DNA of 64,000 nucleotides from Neobacillus sp. PS3-34. Its GTDB lineage: Bacteria; Bacillota; Bacilli; Bacillales; Cytobacillaceae. Under the pieces are notes generated by a model. The model saw only the letters and a program-made list of their open reading frames with translations. It searched no databases and was not told the DNA's origin. Numbering within the stretch: the first letter of the stretch is position 1; every line of letters begins with the position of its first letter. The stretch spans positions 3,275,001 to 3,339,000 of the forward strand of contig NZ_CP133267.1 of assembly GCF_030915465.1 (NCBI RefSeq), given 5' to 3'. Below are positions 61,087 to 64,000 of the stretch, one piece after another. The translations under genes were made by a program, and so were the position numbers.

Positions 61087-61308
61087 TTACGAGGTCATTT
61101 TTACTTTTTTCTTCGTAGTTGTCCATTTTCCCCGGCTAGGACTGATTACCAGGTCATTATAAACCAGGACATTTAAGTCTCTTTGAATCGTGCGAGGAGT
61201 GATACCAAATTCCTCTACAAGCTGTTGTGTGGAAACCATTCCGTTCTTACAAATAAACATGTAGATGCATTTGATACGGTTTAACATCCGGTTAGTCGAA
61301 GGTTTCAA
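61087..61308 (-). CDS. ytzE: DeoR-type winged-helix protein YtzE
   Basis: 73 residues, essentially one DNA-binding domain: QLVEEFGITPRTIQRDLNVL is the helix-turn-helix, followed by SPSRGKWTTTKKKVKM. TTG 61308 (protein MKPSTNRMLNRIKCIYMFIC) was chosen because GGGAGTGG lies upstream and the length matches YtzE of B. subtilis. No ligand-binding domain is present, so the signal it responds to, if any, is unknown. Confidence 0.85.
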   Translation of the reverse strand: MKPSTNRMLNRIKCIYMFICKNGMVSTQQLVEEFGITPRTIQRDLNVLVYNDLVISPSRGKWTTTKKKVKMTS

Positions 61309-61853
61309 AAAACCACTCCCTATCCTTTTTTCAAACCTATGGCATATTCCTGCGATCGACATTGAAGTAAGAGCCTTCAGTTATGTAATTTCTTTTCCGC
61401 AGACAACTCCTTTTCATGGATGGTTGTAGTGCATACTCAGATGTCATACATCTAACCTTATTTTAACTCTATTTTCTGAAGATTACTATCATTTTAAACG
61501 GATTTACACAATATTAACAACTTTGCTTCCTAGATTGTTCGGAAATTTCACTCCTTTTTCTTTGGTTAATTCATTTTATGGAGGGGAAGCCTGTTTATAT
61601 GATAAGTTTTTTGACTTTTTCGTTAATTTTATTCACCTTTAAAAATAATGGGGTTGGCTAATTTTTACGTTATTTTTTTTATTAAAGCTGTTTTGTTTCG
61701 AATTGCAACAAAGTTTAAGAAAAGAGCATTGTATCATTTCGTTTTTTAATTAAAAATTGGTAAGATAGGTTCAAGCTGGTTGCAGCCTTTGAAAATAGGG
61801 GTATACATATTATAAAATTAAATATAGTGATTGATTTTTAAGGAGGAACCATT
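61309..61853. other. AT-rich intergenic region before pepV
   Basis: 545 nt without a convincing gene. It must hold the promoters of ytzE and pepV. A very short frame at 61599-61661 (peptide MISFLTFSLILFTFKNNGVG) follows GGAGGGG and is hydrophobic, but it is too short to call. No repeats or RNA elements recognised. Confidence 0.5.
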
Positions 61854-63274
61854 TTGAGCACGATTAATTGGATGAGTGAAGTAGAGAAGAGAAAAGAAGC
61901 TCTCATAAAGGATACACAGAAACTTTTACATATTAAAAGCCTATTGGATGAAGAGAATGCCCTGCCTGATGCTCCTCTTGGGAAAGGCGTGAAGAGGCCC
62001 TTGATTTTATGCTTAATCTTGGCGAAGAAGATGGCTTTACGGCTAAAAATACAGGAAATCTTGCCGGGCATCTTGAATTTGGCGAGGGTAAAGAGCTGCT
62101 GGGGATCCTGTGCCATGTCGATGTCGTTCCCGAAGGCGACGGTTGGACAAGCGGGCCTTTCGATGCTGAAATCCGTGACGGAAAAATATTTGCCAGGGGC
62201 GCTCTGGATGATAAAGGACCGACAATGGCTGCCTATTATGCAATGAAAATTGTAAAGGAACTGGGTCTTCCTCTGAAAAAACGTGTGCGGATGATTATTG
62301 GAACAGATGAAGAAAGCAACTGGCGCTGTGTAGACCATTATTTTGAACACGAAGAAATGCCGACATTGGGTTTTGCTCCTGATGCCGATTTTCCAATCAT
62401 AAATGCTGAAAAAGGAATTTCCGATTTTGATTTTGTCCAGGAAAAGAAAAGTGTTGGAGATGAAGAGCCGGAAATTGAGGTTCTCCAGTTTGTTTCTGGA
62501 AAAAGATACAATATGGTTCCTGACTTTGCAACGGCTTCCCTTATTGTCCATAAGGAGCAAAACGAGGTAATCCAGCGTTTTGAAGACTCTATGAAACAGG
62601 CAGAGCTTGAAAAAAGCTGCCATGTTGATAACGGTGTATTAATTTTGGATGTAAAAGGTATTTCAGCCCATGGAATGGAACCGAATAACGGCAAAAATGC
62701 CGGCTTGTATTTAGCTGAATTTCTTACTCAATTAAATACGGATACAAATTCAGCAGACTTCTTCCAATTTGTATCACGCTACTTTTTCCAGGATTCAAGG
62801 GGAGCAAAGCTCGGTGTTGCATACTCAGATGATATTTCCGGTGACCTCACAATCAATGTCGGAAAGCTCTTTTATTCAAAGCAGGAGGGCGGAAGAGCCG
62901 GATTGAATCTACGCTACCCGGTAACAAGCAAAATGGAGGAAACAAAGGAAGTACTAGAGAAAGTGGTAAAAGAAGAGAACTTTCATATCGAGAATTTCAC
63001 GGACTCAAAACCTCATCATGTAGATGAAAGCGACTTTCTCATTCAGACATTGAAAAAGGTGTATGAGGAACAAACCGGTGAAAAAGCCGAATTGTTAGCA
63101 ATTGGCGGCGGTACTTATGCACGCTCGCTTAAATCTGGGGTTGCGTTCGGACCTTTATTTCCTGGACGCCCAGATATCGCCCACCAAAAGGATGAATATA
63201 TTTATATTGAAGATCTATTAAAAGCAACAGCGATCTATGCCCAGGCAATTTTTGAATTGGCGGCTAATGAATAA
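61854..63274 (+). CDS. pepV: Dipeptidase PepV-like M20 metallopeptidase (frameshifted)
   Basis: Cleaves dipeptides with an N-terminal D- or L-amino acid. About 473 residues. Zinc ligands lie in LCHVDVVPEGDGW, ARGALDDKGP and GTDEESNWRCVDHYF; the C-terminal ligand is near FGPLFPGRPDIAHQ. One A is missing near 61990 (GTGAAGAGG for GTGAAAGAGG), splitting off the first 45 residues. TTG 61854 lies 7 nt after AAGGAGG. B. subtilis ytjP is the likely counterpart. Confidence 0.9.
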
Positions 63275-63359
63275 AAGGCGGAGTATACGCCATTAGAGTC
63301 GGAACGCCTGTACTTAACGGCAATCGTAAATCAGTGGAATATCAGGAGGAGCTGGGAGA

Positions 63360-64000
63360 ATGGAATTCGTTATATTAAATGGGGAAATCATTGAGCGGAA
63401 TGAAGCTAAAATTGATGTGGAAGACCGCGGCTACCAATTTGGCGACGGTGTTTACGAGGTGATCCGGGTTTATAATGGAAAAATGTTTACCTCAAAGGAA
63501 CATTTAGAGCGCTTTGAGAAGAGTGCCGGAAACATCGGCATTTCAGTTCCTTATTCCTTAGGCGAAATGAGCTCTCTTCTAGAACAGCTGATTTTGAAAA
63601 ATGATATTCAGCTTGGCACGGTATACTTGCAGATTACAAGGGGTATATCGCCGCGAAATCACGCCTTTCCTCATGCTGAAACGCCTACAACCATGGTTGC
63701 CTATACAAGGCAAGTAGAGCGCCCTGTCGGAAATATGAAATCAGGTGTAAAGGCAATTCTGACCGAGGATATCCGCTGGCTTCGCTGTGATATTAAAAGC
63801 CTGAATCTGTTGGGAAACCTGTTAGCAAAGCAAAAGGCAGTGGAAGCTGGCTGCTTTGAGGCCATTCAGCATCGAGGAGAGACCGTTACAGAAGGAAGTT
63901 CATCCAATGTTTTCATTGTAAAAGACGGCACCATCTTCACCCATCCTGCCGATAATCTTATATTAAATGGGATCACCCGAAAAAAGCTGCAGGAGATTTG
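63360..64000 (+). CDS. dat: D-amino acid aminotransferase Dat, 3' end outside window
   Basis: PLP fold-type IV transaminase that makes D-glutamate and D-alanine interconvertible. 213 residues are present, running off the window end with no stop. Starts MEFVILNGEIIERNEAKIDV, with EDRGYQFGDGVYEVIRVYNG. The PLP Lys is in WLRCDIKSLNLLGNLLAK (near residue 146), and TEGSSSNVFIVKDG follows. AGGAGGAGC precedes ATG 63360. It follows pepV by 85 nt. Confidence 0.94.
   Translation, partial: MEFVILNGEIIERNEAKIDVEDRGYQFGDGVYEVIRVYNGKMFTSKEHLERFEKSAGNIGISVPYSLGEMSSLLEQLILKNDIQLGTVYLQITRGISPRNHAFPHAETPTTMVAYTRQVERPVGNMKSGVKAILTEDIRWLRCDIKSLNLLGNLLAKQKAVEAGCFEAIQHRGETVTEGSSSNVFIVKDGTIFTHPADNLILNGITRKKLQEI

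Noticed and set aside
61854..62623. Minus-strand frame of 261 codons opposite pepV
   Set aside because: No ribosome site or known family; pepV on the plus strand explains the coding signal.

Overview
The window looks like chromosomal DNA from a low-to-mid GC member of the Bacillaceae (Bacillus, Cytobacillus or Mesobacillus type). The evidence is strong GGAGG ribosome binding sites, TTG/GTG starts, S-box and T-box leaders, and a gene order that closely follows the Bacillus subtilis rrnB-trnB / glg / men / yt* region. I cannot name the species.

Layout. 1-4107: 3' part of a 23S rRNA gene, 5S rRNA and a 21-tRNA cluster in the order of B. subtilis trnB. Four of these tRNA genes (fMet, Phe, Gly-TCC, Asn) are each preceded by a truncated copy of their own 5' part plus a 105-125 nt insert. 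4147-6450: a dispersed repeat, a secreted phospholipase-D-like protein and a small protein. 6654-14570: glycogen operon glgBCDAP. 14587-15913: decayed IS1182-type transposase between inverted copies of a second repeat family. 15971-17797: yteA and menA, minus strand. 18127-25594: menaquinone operon menF-D-H-B-E-C. 25634-36682: DUF1540 protein, cytochrome bd oxidase, zinc-binding lipoprotein behind Zur-like boxes, carbonic anhydrase, yidD, luxS, ytzI, dps, DUF6154 gene, ytkD and the ytlA/C/D importer. 36801-46429: ytmA, ytmB, a 52-bp tandem array, pckA, a DCC protein, S-box-metK, asnB, a C39-like peptidase and ytoA. 46605-50790: ytpA, ytpB, ytqB, ytqA and small proteins. 51301-64000: an MFS transporter, T-box-leuS, ytwF, a CDF transporter, cse60, ytfP, ytgP, ytzG, ytzE, pepV and the start of dat.

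How it works together. glgBCDA make glycogen and glgP degrades it. menF-D-H-C-E-B with menA make menaquinone, the electron carrier that feeds the bd oxidase CydAB in the same window. MetK supplies S-adenosylmethionine, controlled by the S-box. LuxS recycles the S-ribosylhomocysteine that SAM-dependent methylation leaves behind.

Data quality. About 30 apparent frameshifts hit 21 otherwise well-conserved genes, many of them essential. Most can be repaired by restoring one base to a short G, C or A run. I read them as sequencing errors, not pseudogenes, and give full gene extents as CDS. Two tRNAs have the same kind of one-base loss.

Most unusual features: the four tRNA 5'-half duplications with inserts; a 52-bp tandem array whose units keep a hairpin by compensating changes; and a dispersed repeat whose left edge always abuts a terminator T-run.
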